Origin: CAZDKK01 sp964506245
Lineage (GTDB): Bacteria; Eisenbacteria; RBG-16-71-46; CAIMUX01; WJJG01
NCBI GenBank assembly: GCA_964506245.1
Contig: CAZDKK010000014.1
Coordinates: forward strand, 26,006-90,005
Direction: 5' to 3'
DNA length: 64,000 nucleotides
Shown here: positions 43,651 through 52,838 of the stretch, piece by piece
Layout: every line of letters starts with the position of its first letter
Position numbering within the stretch: position 1 is the stretch's first letter
The notes under the pieces: generated by a model
What the model saw: the letters and a program-made list of their open reading frames with translations, nothing else
What the model was told of the DNA's origin: nothing
Database searches by the model: none
Program-made: the position numbers and the translations under genes

Positions 43651-44847
43651 ATGCCGAGAGTCGCCGTCGCCGCGTTGATCGGCGTGATCGTGGGCTGCGT
43701 CGCCATCCCGTTGATCGGCACGGTCGTGGGCAGCGCCGGGACAGCGGCTGCTGCGGAGGGAACAGCGGGCGCGGGCGTCGAGCTGCGATCGTGGACGGTC
43801 GACCTTCCCGGCGCCGACGCAACCTTCGAGCAGACGCTCGTCTCCACGCGCATCGAGGTTCCCCATTTGTGGGGCCCGCTCGCGCTGCGCGGCTACCTGC
43901 CCCTCGCCACGAGCCGCGACGACGAGCTCGACACCGAGATCAGCGGCGCGGGCGATGCCCAGGTGCGCCTGATGTGGCCTGCGTCCGGCACGGCCTGGAC
44001 CCTCAGCCTCGGCGCCGATTTCCCGACCGGCCGGACCGGACTCACCACGACCGAGGCCCTGGTCGCCACCCGCATGCTCGGCAGCCGCGTGCTGGACTTC
44101 GGCCTCAAGCGCCCCGGCGAAGGCTTCGACCTGATGCTGGGGGCGTCCCGTGCAATCCGCGCCGGTCGCACCACGGTCGCCGGCGTCGCCTTGGCCGGTC
44201 ACCTCAAGGGCGACTACGCGCTCTACGAGGAGGACGGCGTCGAGCACACGGCCTCGCCGGGCAATCGCATCCACGTCGCCCTCTCGTTGCTCGCCCGCGA
44301 GCATCCCGAGGATCCTGACTGGGACCTCGACCTGACGCTGGGCGGACAATGGGCCGGCGACTACACGCTCGAAGAACGCGGCGGAGAGATCACGGTCGCG
44401 GAGGGGGCGCTGGGGACGCTGGATGCCTCGTACAGACACCGCGTGGGCGAGGAAGGGCGACTCTCGCTCTCCGCGCACCTCCTCGCGCGCGACCACGACG
44501 AGCTCACCGGCGGCAGGGCGATCGAGACGGAGTTGCTCGGGCTCTCGACGCGCTGGGTGACGGCGCTGGGGTTGGGCTACGGGCGCCCCCTCGGCACCTG
44601 GGCCGATATCTCGGCCGGCGTGAGCTACGCCCTTTACTGCAACGACCCGGCAGGCGACCTCAACAGCGACGTGACCGCGCTCGATCTGGGGCTGCACCGC
44701 GCGCTCGGCGAAAACCTGCAGTTGAACGCCTCCGCCGAGTACGCCTTCGGAAACACGATGTGGAGCGAACTGGGCGGAGACGGTGCGGCGGACCGGCGCC
44801 CGCTGACAGGAACGACTCTGGGGATCGGCCTGGAGCTTGTCTTCTAG
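43651..44847 (+). CDS. Outer-membrane beta-barrel protein
   Basis: A signal peptide (residues about 1-36, ending AAAAEG) leads into a sequence of alternating short polar and hydrophobic strands (RSWTVDLPGADATFEQTLV; LRGYLPLAT; WTLSLGADFPTG; DLDLTLGGQWAGDY) and closes with the barrel signature GIGLELVF, an aromatic C-terminal residue after an alternating strand. It resembles phenol-degradation/transporter-type barrels of Pfam class DUF3187/OMP families, but I cannot place it. 398 residues. The ribosome site GAAGGAGGG is 5 bases before the ATG. It follows the third CsgG-like gene by 12 bases and precedes the repeat protein by 30 bases, so all belong to one operon. Confidence 0.75.
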   Translation: MPRVAVAALIGVIVGCVAIPLIGTVVGSAGTAAAAEGTAGAGVELRSWTVDLPGADATFEQTLVSTRIEVPHLWGPLALRGYLPLATSRDDELDTEISGAGDAQVRLMWPASGTAWTLSLGADFPTGRTGLTTTEALVATRMLGSRVLDFGLKRPGEGFDLMLGASRAIRAGRTTVAGVALAGHLKGDYALYEEDGVEHTASPGNRIHVALSLLAREHPEDPDWDLDLTLGGQWAGDYTLEERGGEITVAEGALGTLDASYRHRVGEEGRLSLSAHLLARDHDELTGGRAIETELLGLSTRWVTALGLGYGRPLGTWADISAGVSYALYCNDPAGDLNSDVTALDLGLHRALGENLQLNASAEYAFGNTMWSELGGDGAADRRPLTGTTLGIGLELVF

Positions 44848-44877
44848 GACGACCGCCCCGCCAGCAAGGTGAGACGC

Positions 44878-47800
44878 ATGATTGCGCACTTCACGCTCGC
44901 TCGTCGCGCGGGCCCGCGGGTTCTGTGGGCGGCGCGAATCGCGTTCTGCGTACTGGTCCTGGTTGGCCCCACCAGCTGCGATCGGGACACGGCCACGGTT
45001 CCCCAGCACGTCCCCAATGGCGGCTTCGGCGTCGGCCTCTGGCTTCCGCCGGATGGCGCCTGGGATGGACAAGTGCAGGCCGCGCTGCAGGACTCCTCCC
45101 AAGTGTGGCTCTACCTGCTGGGCGCCGATCCCCCGTCCCGGTTCAGCGAGCGCCCGCACCCTGACAATCCAGCGCGGCCGCCCTACGCCCGCGCGTCGGC
45201 GGGCTTGTCCGGCGACATCGTGCTCGAGATCGATCCGCTCGACCAAGCGACTTGGTGGCGCGTCTTCGTGCGTCGCGGCGGGCTGCTCGGCCAGACCACG
45301 TTCACCCTCGCGCCGGAGGATCGCGAGCACATCGCCAATCTGATGCTCGCGCCCGAGACGGCCGTGGAAGACGGCCTCGTGGTCTACGCCGGCCTGCCGG
45401 TCGCCCAGGGCGGGTCGCCGCCCGACGCGAGCGGATCCCTCGACGCGGGGGTGACGCTGCTCTTCCCGGTGGCCGTCGAGAACCCCACGGCGATCGACGG
45501 CCTGTCCTTCGCCTACGCCCTCGACCTCTCCGTCGAGAGCACCGTGTACGTCGATCCCGGCAGCAGGCTGTGTGCGGGCGGGGACAGCCTCGCCTATGTG
45601 TTCTTCGTGACGCCCCTCGATGCGCAAGGCGGATGCCGGCGATTCTCCCTCAGCCTGCGTCGCGCCGAGGGCCCAGGACTCGTTGCGCCTGTCGCCGCCG
45701 GCGCCGACGTTCTCTTCTACATCGCGGCCGCGGGCGACACCGCCGGCGCGAGCTTGTGTCTCGACCGCACCTCCGTGCGCTTCAAGGTGGGCGCCGAGGA
45801 AGACACGGTACCGGCCCATCGTGTCGTGGGACCGGCCGAGTGCGAGTATCCGGTCTGCGAGGCGGCCATCTCGAGCCCGATGTCGGGCGAAGTGCTGTGC
45901 GCCGGCGCGGCTGCGACCATCACCTGGACCACGAACGCCTGCTGCGGATCGACCGTGGGAATCGCCCTCCTCCACGACCGCGTGGTCTGCCGCACGATCG
46001 CGGCGACCACCGCCAATGACGGCGAGCACGTCTGGACCGTCACCGGCTGCGGGGAGGCGCAATCCGACTACCAGATCGCGCTCCTCGATGCGAGCCAGGC
46101 GATCATCGCGGCAACGACGGGCGGCTTCAGCATCGAGCCGGGCTGCCGCATCGCCGTGACCGCCCCAGCCGGCGGTGAGCGCTATACCGAGGGCGAGAGC
46201 CGGATCCTGCAGTGGCAGCCGGGCGGGTGTTGCGGGGACGAAGTGCGACTCGAGCTGCTCAGCGAAGGCGAACCCTGCCTGACGATCGCCGCTACCACCG
46301 AGAACGACGGCATGTTCTCCTGGACGGTGGCGCCCTGCAGTGAGATGTACAGCGCCTATCGGCTGCGCGTGACCGATCTCGAGACGCAGGCGATCGGAGA
46401 AAGCGGCCAGAACTTCTCCATCTTTCCAGCCTGCGCGCCAATCGTCGACTACCCCAACGGCGGCGAGACATTCTGCGTCGGACAACCCGAGACGCTGACC
46501 TGGATGGGCTTCGGATGTCAGGGTCCCATGCGGGTCGAGCTGCTGCGGGACGGCGAGTCGTGCCTCACCATCGCAGAGGATGCGCCCAACACCGGGAGCT
46601 ACGAGTGGACCCCGGTGCCCTGCGAGCAGGGCGCCGGGGAATACTCGCTGCGGATCGCAGACCAACAGACCGGCGCCGCCGACACGAGCGCCGCGCCCTT
46701 CACGATCGCGCCGGCTTGCTCGCTTGGTGTCACAAGCCCGACCGCAGGCCAGGGTTTCTGCCCGGGGGATCCGGTCACGATCACCTGGACCGTCGCGACC
46801 TGCTGCGGGCCGTCTGTGGGTATCGAGCTGCTGCACAACGGTGTGAGCTGCCTGACGATTGTAGACAGCACGCCGAACAACGGGTCCTACGCCTGGATCG
46901 CTGAGCCATGCGAAGGCACAACCGGCGCGGCCCCGGCGTACAGCATCCGGGTCACCGACCCCGAGACGGAGGCGACAGGCACGAGCCCGGGGTTGTTCAC
47001 GATCGGCACCTGCGAGCCGGCGATCACTGGTCCCGCCCCGGGCGCGGAGTTGTGCTTGGGCAGCACCGTGGAGGTGACCTGGACGGCCGCCGAGTGCTGC
47101 GGCGAGCTGGTGCGCGTGGAACTGCTGTGCGACGGCCTTGCTTGCGGGGTGATCGCCGATTCGACCGCCAACGACGGGTCGCTCCTGTGGACCGTGGGCG
47201 AACCCGGCTCTGCGGGTGTCAACTTCGGACTGCGGGTGACCGACCTGGAGAGCGGCAACTCCGGCACGGTCGCGCCCTTCGGGATCGCTCCGAGCTGCGC
47301 CATCGTGGTGACCGGCCCCACCGTGCAAGACGAGGTCTGCGAGGGCGCCCCGATCGAGGTGACCTGGACTGCGTCGAGCTGCTGTGCATCCCAGGTGAGC
47401 ATCGAGCTCCTGCTCCTGGGGGATCCCTGCCTGACGATCGCTGCATCCACCGAGAACAACGGCCTCTACCTCTGGACGCCCGAGCGCTGCGACGGGGCGA
47501 CCGAGGGCTACACGATCCGCGTCGCCGAGATCGGCGGGCAGATCGCCGGCGAGACCCCCGCGGCCTTCACCATCGGCCCGCCGTGCGCGATCGCGATCAC
47601 CAGCCCCACCCCCCAGGCCACGCTGTGCGAGGGCGACCAGCTCGACATCACCTGGTCGGCCAGTGCCTGCTGCGGCGACCTCACGCGGATCGAGCTCCTG
47701 CTCAACGGCACGGTCTGCGAAACGATCGCGACCGTGCTCCAGGGCAGCTCCTATGCGTGGACCGTCGCCGCCTGCGGATCGCCCACCGACAACCACGGCG

Positions 47801-49017
47801 TGCGCGTCACCAACGTCTCCACCGGGCAATCGGACGAGGTCACGGGCCTGACGATCCACCCGGCCTGCGCCCTGGATCTGACCTATCCGGACGGCGGTGA
47901 GACGCTGTGCGCCGGAGAGACGGTCGAGATCCTGTGGACTTATGGCGCCTGCTGCGGCCGCACCGTTGCGATCGATTTGCTGCGCGACGGCATTTCCTGC
48001 CGCAGCATCGCGACAGCGGCGGCCAACACAGGCCACTACGCGTGGACCGTCGGCGGCTGCGGGACCGCAACCCAGGGGTACCAGGTCCGCGTCCGGGACC
48101 TCTCCACCATGACGGAGGCGACGAGCGCCGTGACCTTCTCGGTCGAGGCCGAGTGCGCCATCACCATCACCAGCCCGGGCTACGGCGACGAATATTGCGC
48201 CGGCGATTTGGTCGACATCGAGTGGCTGGCCTCGTCCTGCTGCCCCGACACCTTCACGGTCGAACAGCTTTGCGACGGCGCGGTCTGCGCAACGATCGCC
48301 GTCGGGGTCACCGGCTCGTCGTACGCCTGGGAAGCGAGCATCCCCCCGGGCAGCCTGGGCAGCTACACGATCCGCGTCCGCGGCGGGGACTACGCCGGTG
48401 AAAGCGACGTCTTCACCGTCAGCGACGAATGCATCGTGTACATCAACTATCCCAACGGGGAGGAGGAGCTGTGCGAGGGTGATCCGATCACGATCACGTG
48501 GGGTCACGAGCTGTGCTGCGGATCGTCCGTCGGAATCGCGCTCCTGCGCGAGGGGGTGGTAGTGGATGTCATCGCCTCGTCGACCGCCAACGACGGCTCG
48601 CACCCCTGGACACCGGAGCGGTTCAACTCGAGCTCGGTGGGCTACCAGATCCAGATCACGGACTTGCAGACCGGCGTCGTGGATCTGTCGGATGCCATGT
48701 TCCGCATCAACCCCGAGTGCTACATCGACGCCAACGCGCCGAACGGTGGTATGTACTATCCTGAAGAGCCGGTCACCATCGCGTGGGACTACAGCCCCTG
48801 TTGCGAGGGTCCGGTTCGCATCGAGCTGCTTCTCGAGAGCGAACCCTGCGCACCGCCCCTCGTGATCGCGGCGTCGACGCCAAACGACGGCCTCTATACT
48901 TGGCCCGCCGTGCCATGCGGGAGCGAGCCGTTCCCCTACACGGTGCTCATCACGCACCTTGGCACCGGGGTCTCTAGCACGACGCGGGAACCCTTCTGGA
49001 TCACGCTGGAGGACTGA
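44878..49017 (+). CDS. Giant surface protein with 11 tandem cysteine-paired Ig-like repeats
   Basis: The ATG at 44878 has AAGGTG six bases upstream (GTG 44869 is less likely). A signal region ends LVGPTSC; the Cys may be lipidated, but Pro and Ser around it are atypical. Residues about 30-320 form an unrecognised N-terminal domain. From Cys322 to the end (about 1055 residues) there are eleven repeats of some 96 residues of the Kre9/KNH-like Ig-fold type (PF10342 style): an opening C-x-I-x-I-x-x-P, then a LC-x-G-D/E segment with W, a conserved CC pair (often ACCG), L-L-x-x-G-x-x-C-x-x-I-A, G-x-Y-x-W-x-x-x-x-C and F-x-I. The double Cys suggests disulfide bonds inside or between repeats. It probably forms a long surface fibre. 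It is the last gene of the run with CsgG-like proteins and a barrel, which could export or anchor it. 1379 residues. Confidence 0.85.
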   Translation: MIAHFTLARRAGPRVLWAARIAFCVLVLVGPTSCDRDTATVPQHVPNGGFGVGLWLPPDGAWDGQVQAALQDSSQVWLYLLGADPPSRFSERPHPDNPARPPYARASAGLSGDIVLEIDPLDQATWWRVFVRRGGLLGQTTFTLAPEDREHIANLMLAPETAVEDGLVVYAGLPVAQGGSPPDASGSLDAGVTLLFPVAVENPTAIDGLSFAYALDLSVESTVYVDPGSRLCAGGDSLAYVFFVTPLDAQGGCRRFSLSLRRAEGPGLVAPVAAGADVLFYIAAAGDTAGASLCLDRTSVRFKVGAEEDTVPAHRVVGPAECEYPVCEAAISSPMSGEVLCAGAAATITWTTNACCGSTVGIALLHDRVVCRTIAATTANDGEHVWTVTGCGEAQSDYQIALLDASQAIIAATTGGFSIEPGCRIAVTAPAGGERYTEGESRILQWQPGGCCGDEVRLELLSEGEPCLTIAATTENDGMFSWTVAPCSEMYSAYRLRVTDLETQAIGESGQNFSIFPACAPIVDYPNGGETFCVGQPETLTWMGFGCQGPMRVELLRDGESCLTIAEDAPNTGSYEWTPVPCEQGAGEYSLRIADQQTGAADTSAAPFTIAPACSLGVTSPTAGQGFCPGDPVTITWTVATCCGPSVGIELLHNGVSCLTIVDSTPNNGSYAWIAEPCEGTTGAAPAYSIRVTDPETEATGTSPGLFTIGTCEPAITGPAPGAELCLGSTVEVTWTAAECCGELVRVELLCDGLACGVIADSTANDGSLLWTVGEPGSAGVNFGLRVTDLESGNSGTVAPFGIAPSCAIVVTGPTVQDEVCEGAPIEVTWTASSCCASQVSIELLLLGDPCLTIAASTENNGLYLWTPERCDGATEGYTIRVAEIGGQIAGETPAAFTIGPPCAIAITSPTPQATLCEGDQLDITWSASACCGDLTRIELLLNGTVCETIATVLQGSSYAWTVAACGSPTDNHGVRVTNVSTGQSDEVTGLTIHPACALDLTYPDGGETLCAGETVEILWTYGACCGRTVAIDLLRDGISCRSIATAAANTGHYAWTVGGCGTATQGYQVRVRDLSTMTEATSAVTFSVEAECAITITSPGYGDEYCAGDLVDIEWLASSCCPDTFTVEQLCDGAVCATIAVGVTGSSYAWEASIPPGSLGSYTIRVRGGDYAGESDVFTVSDECIVYINYPNGEEELCEGDPITITWGHELCCGSSVGIALLREGVVVDVIASSTANDGSHPWTPERFNSSSVGYQIQITDLQTGVVDLSDAMFRINPECYIDANAPNGGMYYPEEPVTIAWDYSPCCEGPVRIELLLESEPCAPPLVIAASTPNDGLYTWPAVPCGSEPFPYTVLITHLGTGVSSTTREPFWITLED
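45841..49014 (+). repeat. Eleven tandem coding repeats (about 290 bases each)
   Basis: Repeat starts are marked by a Cys codon after a short hydrophobic strand, at 45841, 46143, 46431, 46719, 47010, 47295, 47583, 47868, 48153, 48429 and 48717 (rough). Identity between units at the DNA level is low, so they are old duplications, not recent slippage. Confidence 0.7.
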
Positions 49018-49046
49018 AGGCGGGACCTCCTGGCCCGTGCAACGGC

Positions 49047-49580
49047 TCACCCCTCCGCCGGCACCTGCCGCGTCTCCTTCACCTCCAGGAAGAACCGCTC
49101 TCCCGCCTGGAGACCGCCGGCGCCCCCCTTGATGAAAGGTCCGATCAGTATCAGCGTGAGCACGATCGATGTGAACGTGCGCGACTTGCCCTTGAACGCC
49201 TGGCGGCCTTTGATCGCCACCGGGACCTGATCCCCGCCCACCTCGATCCAACCGTCCGTGAAGACGACCTGGCCGGCTTTGCCGAACATCCCGTTCCCTT
49301 TGGCCTCTGCGACCACGAGCACGCCCTCGGTCCCAGCCGGGACCGCCACCTGCTCGTGCACCACCACGTCACTGACGACGCGGAAATGCACCTGGCCCTC
49401 GGCCTCGACGCGGCCACCGGTGGCATCGTCGATCATCTCGGCCTCGATCTCGCAACCCTCGCGCAGCGTGACCATCGTCTGGGCGGCAGCGGTGAGCAGC
49501 GGCAGCGGGAGCTGTCCGATGATCAGCGCGCCCATGAGGACCATCACCAACCCTCTGCGCAGGTTCTTCGCGCGAAGCAT
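49047..49580 (-). CDS. Small exported protein of the TssKLM-GAP1 cluster
   Basis: AGGAGG six bases upstream fixes ATG 49580; the frame continues upstream only inside the previous gene. A signal peptide (LVMVLMGALIIGQLPLPLLTAAAQ) precedes a beta-rich domain (MVTLREGCEIEAEMID; HEQVAVPAGTEGVLVVAEAKGNGMFGKAGQVVF) and a C-terminal hydrophobic segment (FTSIVLTLILIGPFIKGG) before VEVKETRQVPAEG-like ends. It is 177 residues and not assigned to a named family. The VPAGTEGVLVV...GMFGKAG pattern is like small envelope proteins that regulate the surface charge or porosity, but this is only resemblance. The gene begins 14 bases after the GAP1-like stop, so it is part of that operon and may be its periplasmic component. 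Confidence 0.55.
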   Translation of the reverse strand: MLRAKNLRRGLVMVLMGALIIGQLPLPLLTAAAQTMVTLREGCEIEAEMIDDATGGRVEAEGQVHFRVVSDVVVHEQVAVPAGTEGVLVVAEAKGNGMFGKAGQVVFTDGWIEVGGDQVPVAIKGRQAFKGKSRTFTSIVLTLILIGPFIKGGAGGLQAGERFFLEVKETRQVPAEG

Positions 49581-49594
49581 GGGAGACCTCCTCC

Positions 49595-50404
49595 TTACTG
49601 CTCGATTCGATACACCACATCCGCGATTCGCTGCGGCTCTCCCCCACCCGCCTCGTAGAGGCACCAGAGGTCGTAGCGCCGCACGGGTCGGTAGGCCAAC
49701 GTCGCGATCGAGATCTCGGAGCGCCGCTCGACCGGCAGCTCGCTCAGGGCGCCGCGCATGAGGCGCCGCACCGCCTTCGTCACCCGCGATGCGAGGATGC
49801 GAACCGCGGCCCCCTCGCCGAGGGCCGCCGACACTTCGGCCACTTGCTGTTGCGCCGCGGGCGACAGAGGCTCCGAGGAATTCGAGCCTTGGCCTGCGGT
49901 TGCGGCCGCCCCCGCGCTCGTGGCGGGCTGCAGCATCTTCGCGTCGATCGTCAGCGCCGCGCACTGGTCGCCTTCGAACCAGCGATCCCGGAAGAAGCCG
50001 GCATCCTCGTAGGCGAAGGGGTCGGCACCCCCCTCCAGGTAATCATTGTGGGGGATCGTCAGGAGCTGGTGGAACCAGGCCATACGCCCACCCGCGTCTA
50101 CGCCCTGTCGCAGGACTTTGCCCACCAGGTGCGTCGTGCCGGCGCCGTCATCGCTCCGGGGGATCGCGCCGGCACCATCTTCGCCCCGCGGGGTCACACT
50201 GCCCCCCACACCCGCATCCCCGCTCGGCACGGCCACGTGATACAAGGCGCCGCCGAAGTCCGGCGTCAGGATCTCGCCCCACGACTTGCACGCCTCCACG
50301 GCCTGCTGGGCGAGCTTGGGCGTAATGCCCTCGGAGCGCGAGACCAGCGTGAATCCCTGTGTGAAGGTGAACGTGCCGTAGACGAGCTGTTCGACGCGGA
50401 TCAT
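49595..50404 (-). CDS. GAP1-N-like (GTPase-associated protein 1) protein
   Basis: The N-terminus IRVEQLVYGTFTFTQGFTLVSRSEGITPKLAQQAVEACKSWG is like the GAP1-N2 type of GTPase-associated protein domains, known to neighbour GTPase genes in conflict or secretion-like systems (cited in fragments: VEQLVYGTF, SRSEGITPKLAQ). The rest is a helical region with a linker rich in Gly/Ala/Ser. ATG 50404 (after AAGGGGAC) is preferred to GTG 50407. 269 residues. It lies between the GTPase gene and the small exported protein, all on the same strand. The GTPase partner is encoded 70 bases upstream. No enzymatic motif is visible, so a regulatory or adaptor role is inferred from neighbourhood. Confidence 0.55.
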   Translation of the reverse strand: MIRVEQLVYGTFTFTQGFTLVSRSEGITPKLAQQAVEACKSWGEILTPDFGGALYHVAVPSGDAGVGGSVTPRGEDGAGAIPRSDDGAGTTHLVGKVLRQGVDAGGRMAWFHQLLTIPHNDYLEGGADPFAYEDAGFFRDRWFEGDQCAALTIDAKMLQPATSAGAAATAGQGSNSSEPLSPAAQQQVAEVSAALGEGAAVRILASRVTKAVRRLMRGALSELPVERRSEISIATLAYRPVRRYDLWCLYEAGGGEPQRIADVVYRIEQ

Positions 50405-50477
50405 CACGTCCCCTTCGCCAGAGGCCTACACCGGGCGCATCCCCTGCGCCCATCGACTGCGCGTCGACGCCGCTGCA

Positions 50478-52835
50478 TCAGAGGTTCGGCAGCGCCGTCG
50501 TCAAATCGGGGAAAGCGACCGTCACCCCCAGGTTCCCGCGGAAGACATGCCGGCCGCCATCCTCCTGGATCTGGAAGAGCGCCCAGCGGCCGCTCACCTC
50601 CCACTCGTCGACGATCTTGTTGCCGGTGCTCTTCGGGTCGGTCTTCTCGATGCCGATCTTGACCGCGTCGCCCGGCTTCCAGCGCAGGCGTCCGGGCAGC
50701 CCGGGCTCGATGTCAGTCGGGTCCCAGGCGTTGGTCTCGGTGTTCCACACGCGCAGATGATAGCCCCGCGGGCACTCGCTGGCTTCGACCTTGACCAGCA
50801 TGCCGCTCTTCTCGACCGCTTCGATCTTGCCGAGGAAGCGCTGGACGCGCTGCGCGTCGGGCGTGCCGGCGAAATCGCGCGTAAAGTTGCGCAGGCGCCC
50901 TTTGAACGCCTCGCTGAAACGGTAGTCCAGGCCGCTGCCCTCCATGTCCTGGATGATGCTGTCCAGCTCCTCGCCCGCGCCGGCCGACGCCACTTCCTGG
51001 CCCAGGCCGCTCAGGCTGGACGCAATGCGCCCACCGATCGCCTGGCCGTTGACCGGACCGATGCTGCGGAGCTGCGCCGCGATGCCCGCCAGCTCGTCGG
51101 GATTGTCCTGGGCCCCGATCGCCCGCTCGAGCAGCCCGCCGATCTCGCGCACGTTGACGTAGGTCGTGCGCCACGGCCCGGTGTCCTGCAGGTCATCGGC
51201 ATAGGCCTCGACGTACGCCTTGCACAGGTCGTTGATCCGCTGCAAAGCCGACCACGAGCGCCCGCCCAGACCCGCGACGCCGCGGATGATCTGGTCGAGG
51301 TCCTGGCTGCGCACGTCCCCCATCACGCCGGTCTGCCGCTGCCGCCAGCGGCTCTGCCACTCGCTCACGTTCTCGGGCCGGAAGAGCTGCTTGATCGCCG
51401 CATCGACGTCTGCCGGGGCCGCGCGCGAGCCGGCGAGCATCGGCTGCAGGCGCCGCTCGACGAAGGCGCGGTCCCACTCGCCCTCGCGCCGCGCGAGCGT
51501 CTCGTCGCACGAGCGGTACTCCTGCGACGCGGAGGGGAACTGGTCGCGCATCTCGCGCATCGCCCGGCGGGCTTCGGAGAACTCCTCATAGGCAAGACCC
51601 GGCACCGCGTCGCGCATCTTGGCCGAGAGCGCGCGGGCCTGTTCGTACTGGAGGATGAGGCCGGCCGTCTCGCGGAATTCGGGCTTGAAGAAACCAGCCA
51701 GCAGGCTGTTGCGATAGCCCTCGAGCGCGTCGACCTTCTCCGCGGCCGTGCCGCCGCCCACGCCGCCCAGGCCGGCGAGCTTGCGGATCTTCTGGATGCG
51801 CCCCTCGTGCCAGGCGTTGACCAGCGAGAAGAGGATGATGAACACTGCCGCCGCCCCGGCGATCCACCACTTGATCCGCTGCGCGATGAGCGCCTTGCGC
51901 TTCTCCATGAGGAGGTGCACCGACCAGACGAAGGGCCGCTCCAGTCCGACCGGCCGCAGGTCCTTCGGCGGCCGCGTCTCGCCCGCCGGCGTGCGCTCGA
52001 GCCCGCCGGTCGAGGAGATGAAGAAGATCTGCAGGTCGGGTGACTTGGTCAGGCAGTAGTCCACGAGGGGTTTCAGCAGCGAGAGCGCGCGGTCGACCTG
52101 GTCGCGCCAGGGCAGATGGCGCGCGACGTGCGGCTGCTGCAGGACGGCCGAGACGAAGCTGTCGTAGCCGCGATAGCGCGAGTAGCGGATGGTGTCGCCG
52201 ACCAGGACCACCTGGTCCTCGCCCTGGAAGCCGTCGAGCAGGTCGGCCTTGGTGATGACGACCGCCACCGGGATCTTCAGGCGATTGCGCGCGCCCTCGA
52301 CGAGCTGCGCGAGCATCAGCTCGAACGAGTCGATCTTCTTGCGCCGGCGCACGCTGGCCTCGCGCCCCTCGACGATCAGGTCCTCGGCGTCGACCAGCAC
52401 GAAGACGGCGTCGCAGCTCTCGAAGTATTCGAGGAACCCCTTGCCCGTCTCGACCTCGCGATCGATCGAGATGCTCTCACCCTGGTAGTCCTGCGACTCG
52501 AACGGGTAGCGGATGGTCGTGTCGATCACCGCCGTGAAGCGGTAGAGGCGCTCGGTCGCGGTGGGCGGCGGCCACTGCCCGGCGGCGAGCAGGTCGAAGT
52601 AGCTGCTCATGTCCTGGCGCGTCTGGAAGTCGTCGGTCTCGAGGGAGAAGTCGCGCCGGCCGTGTGTCTTGTGCCACAGCATCGTCAGGAAGACGGTCTT
52701 GCCCGCCCGCGTATGACCGAAGATGCCGATCTTGCGTTCTTTCGGGCGGCGTCCTCCACGCTTGGCCTGCGCCTTGGCCGCCTGTCCTTGCACCTTCTTG
52801 GCCTGCGTCGCGCCTTTCTTGAGCAACTTGAACAT
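50478..52835 (-). CDS. TssM/IcmF-like GTPase with a transmembrane segment
   Basis: A 785-residue protein with an N-terminal Lys/Arg/Ala-rich stretch and a GTPase domain: P-loop GHTRAGKT at 40-47, DxxG at 116-119 (DYQG), TKAD at 195-198 in AVVITKADLL, and FFISSTGG at 271-278. One membrane segment (about 321-340, KWWIAGAAAVFIILFSLVNAW) is followed by a long helical periplasmic or cytoplasmic region. This is the plan of TssM/IcmF (T6SS membrane complex) but with one membrane helix and a shorter tail (TssM is usually over 1000 residues). TssM-like GTPases also occur in GAP1-linked systems. ATG 52835 follows the TssL-like stop by 3 bases and has GGAG upstream. Neighbours are TssK-like and TssL-like genes. 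Confidence 0.7.
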   Translation of the reverse strand: MFKLLKKGATQAKKVQGQAAKAQAKRGGRRPKERKIGIFGHTRAGKTVFLTMLWHKTHGRRDFSLETDDFQTRQDMSSYFDLLAAGQWPPPTATERLYRFTAVIDTTIRYPFESQDYQGESISIDREVETGKGFLEYFESCDAVFVLVDAEDLIVEGREASVRRRKKIDSFELMLAQLVEGARNRLKIPVAVVITKADLLDGFQGEDQVVLVGDTIRYSRYRGYDSFVSAVLQQPHVARHLPWRDQVDRALSLLKPLVDYCLTKSPDLQIFFISSTGGLERTPAGETRPPKDLRPVGLERPFVWSVHLLMEKRKALIAQRIKWWIAGAAAVFIILFSLVNAWHEGRIQKIRKLAGLGGVGGGTAAEKVDALEGYRNSLLAGFFKPEFRETAGLILQYEQARALSAKMRDAVPGLAYEEFSEARRAMREMRDQFPSASQEYRSCDETLARREGEWDRAFVERRLQPMLAGSRAAPADVDAAIKQLFRPENVSEWQSRWRQRQTGVMGDVRSQDLDQIIRGVAGLGGRSWSALQRINDLCKAYVEAYADDLQDTGPWRTTYVNVREIGGLLERAIGAQDNPDELAGIAAQLRSIGPVNGQAIGGRIASSLSGLGQEVASAGAGEELDSIIQDMEGSGLDYRFSEAFKGRLRNFTRDFAGTPDAQRVQRFLGKIEAVEKSGMLVKVEASECPRGYHLRVWNTETNAWDPTDIEPGLPGRLRWKPGDAVKIGIEKTDPKSTGNKIVDEWEVSGRWALFQIQEDGGRHVFRGNLGVTVAFPDLTTALPNL

Positions 52836-52838
52836 GGC

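Noticed and set aside
45841..49014. A repeat array such as CRISPR
   Set aside because: The periodic units are about 290 bases, coding, diverged in DNA and in one frame of a protein.
42271..49251. A 2326-codon open frame on the minus strand
   Set aside because: It is the shadow of four or more plus-strand genes with clear signal peptides, ribosome sites and domains. High GC leaves the antisense frame free of stops; its sequence is Arg/Gly/Asp-rich and matches no family.
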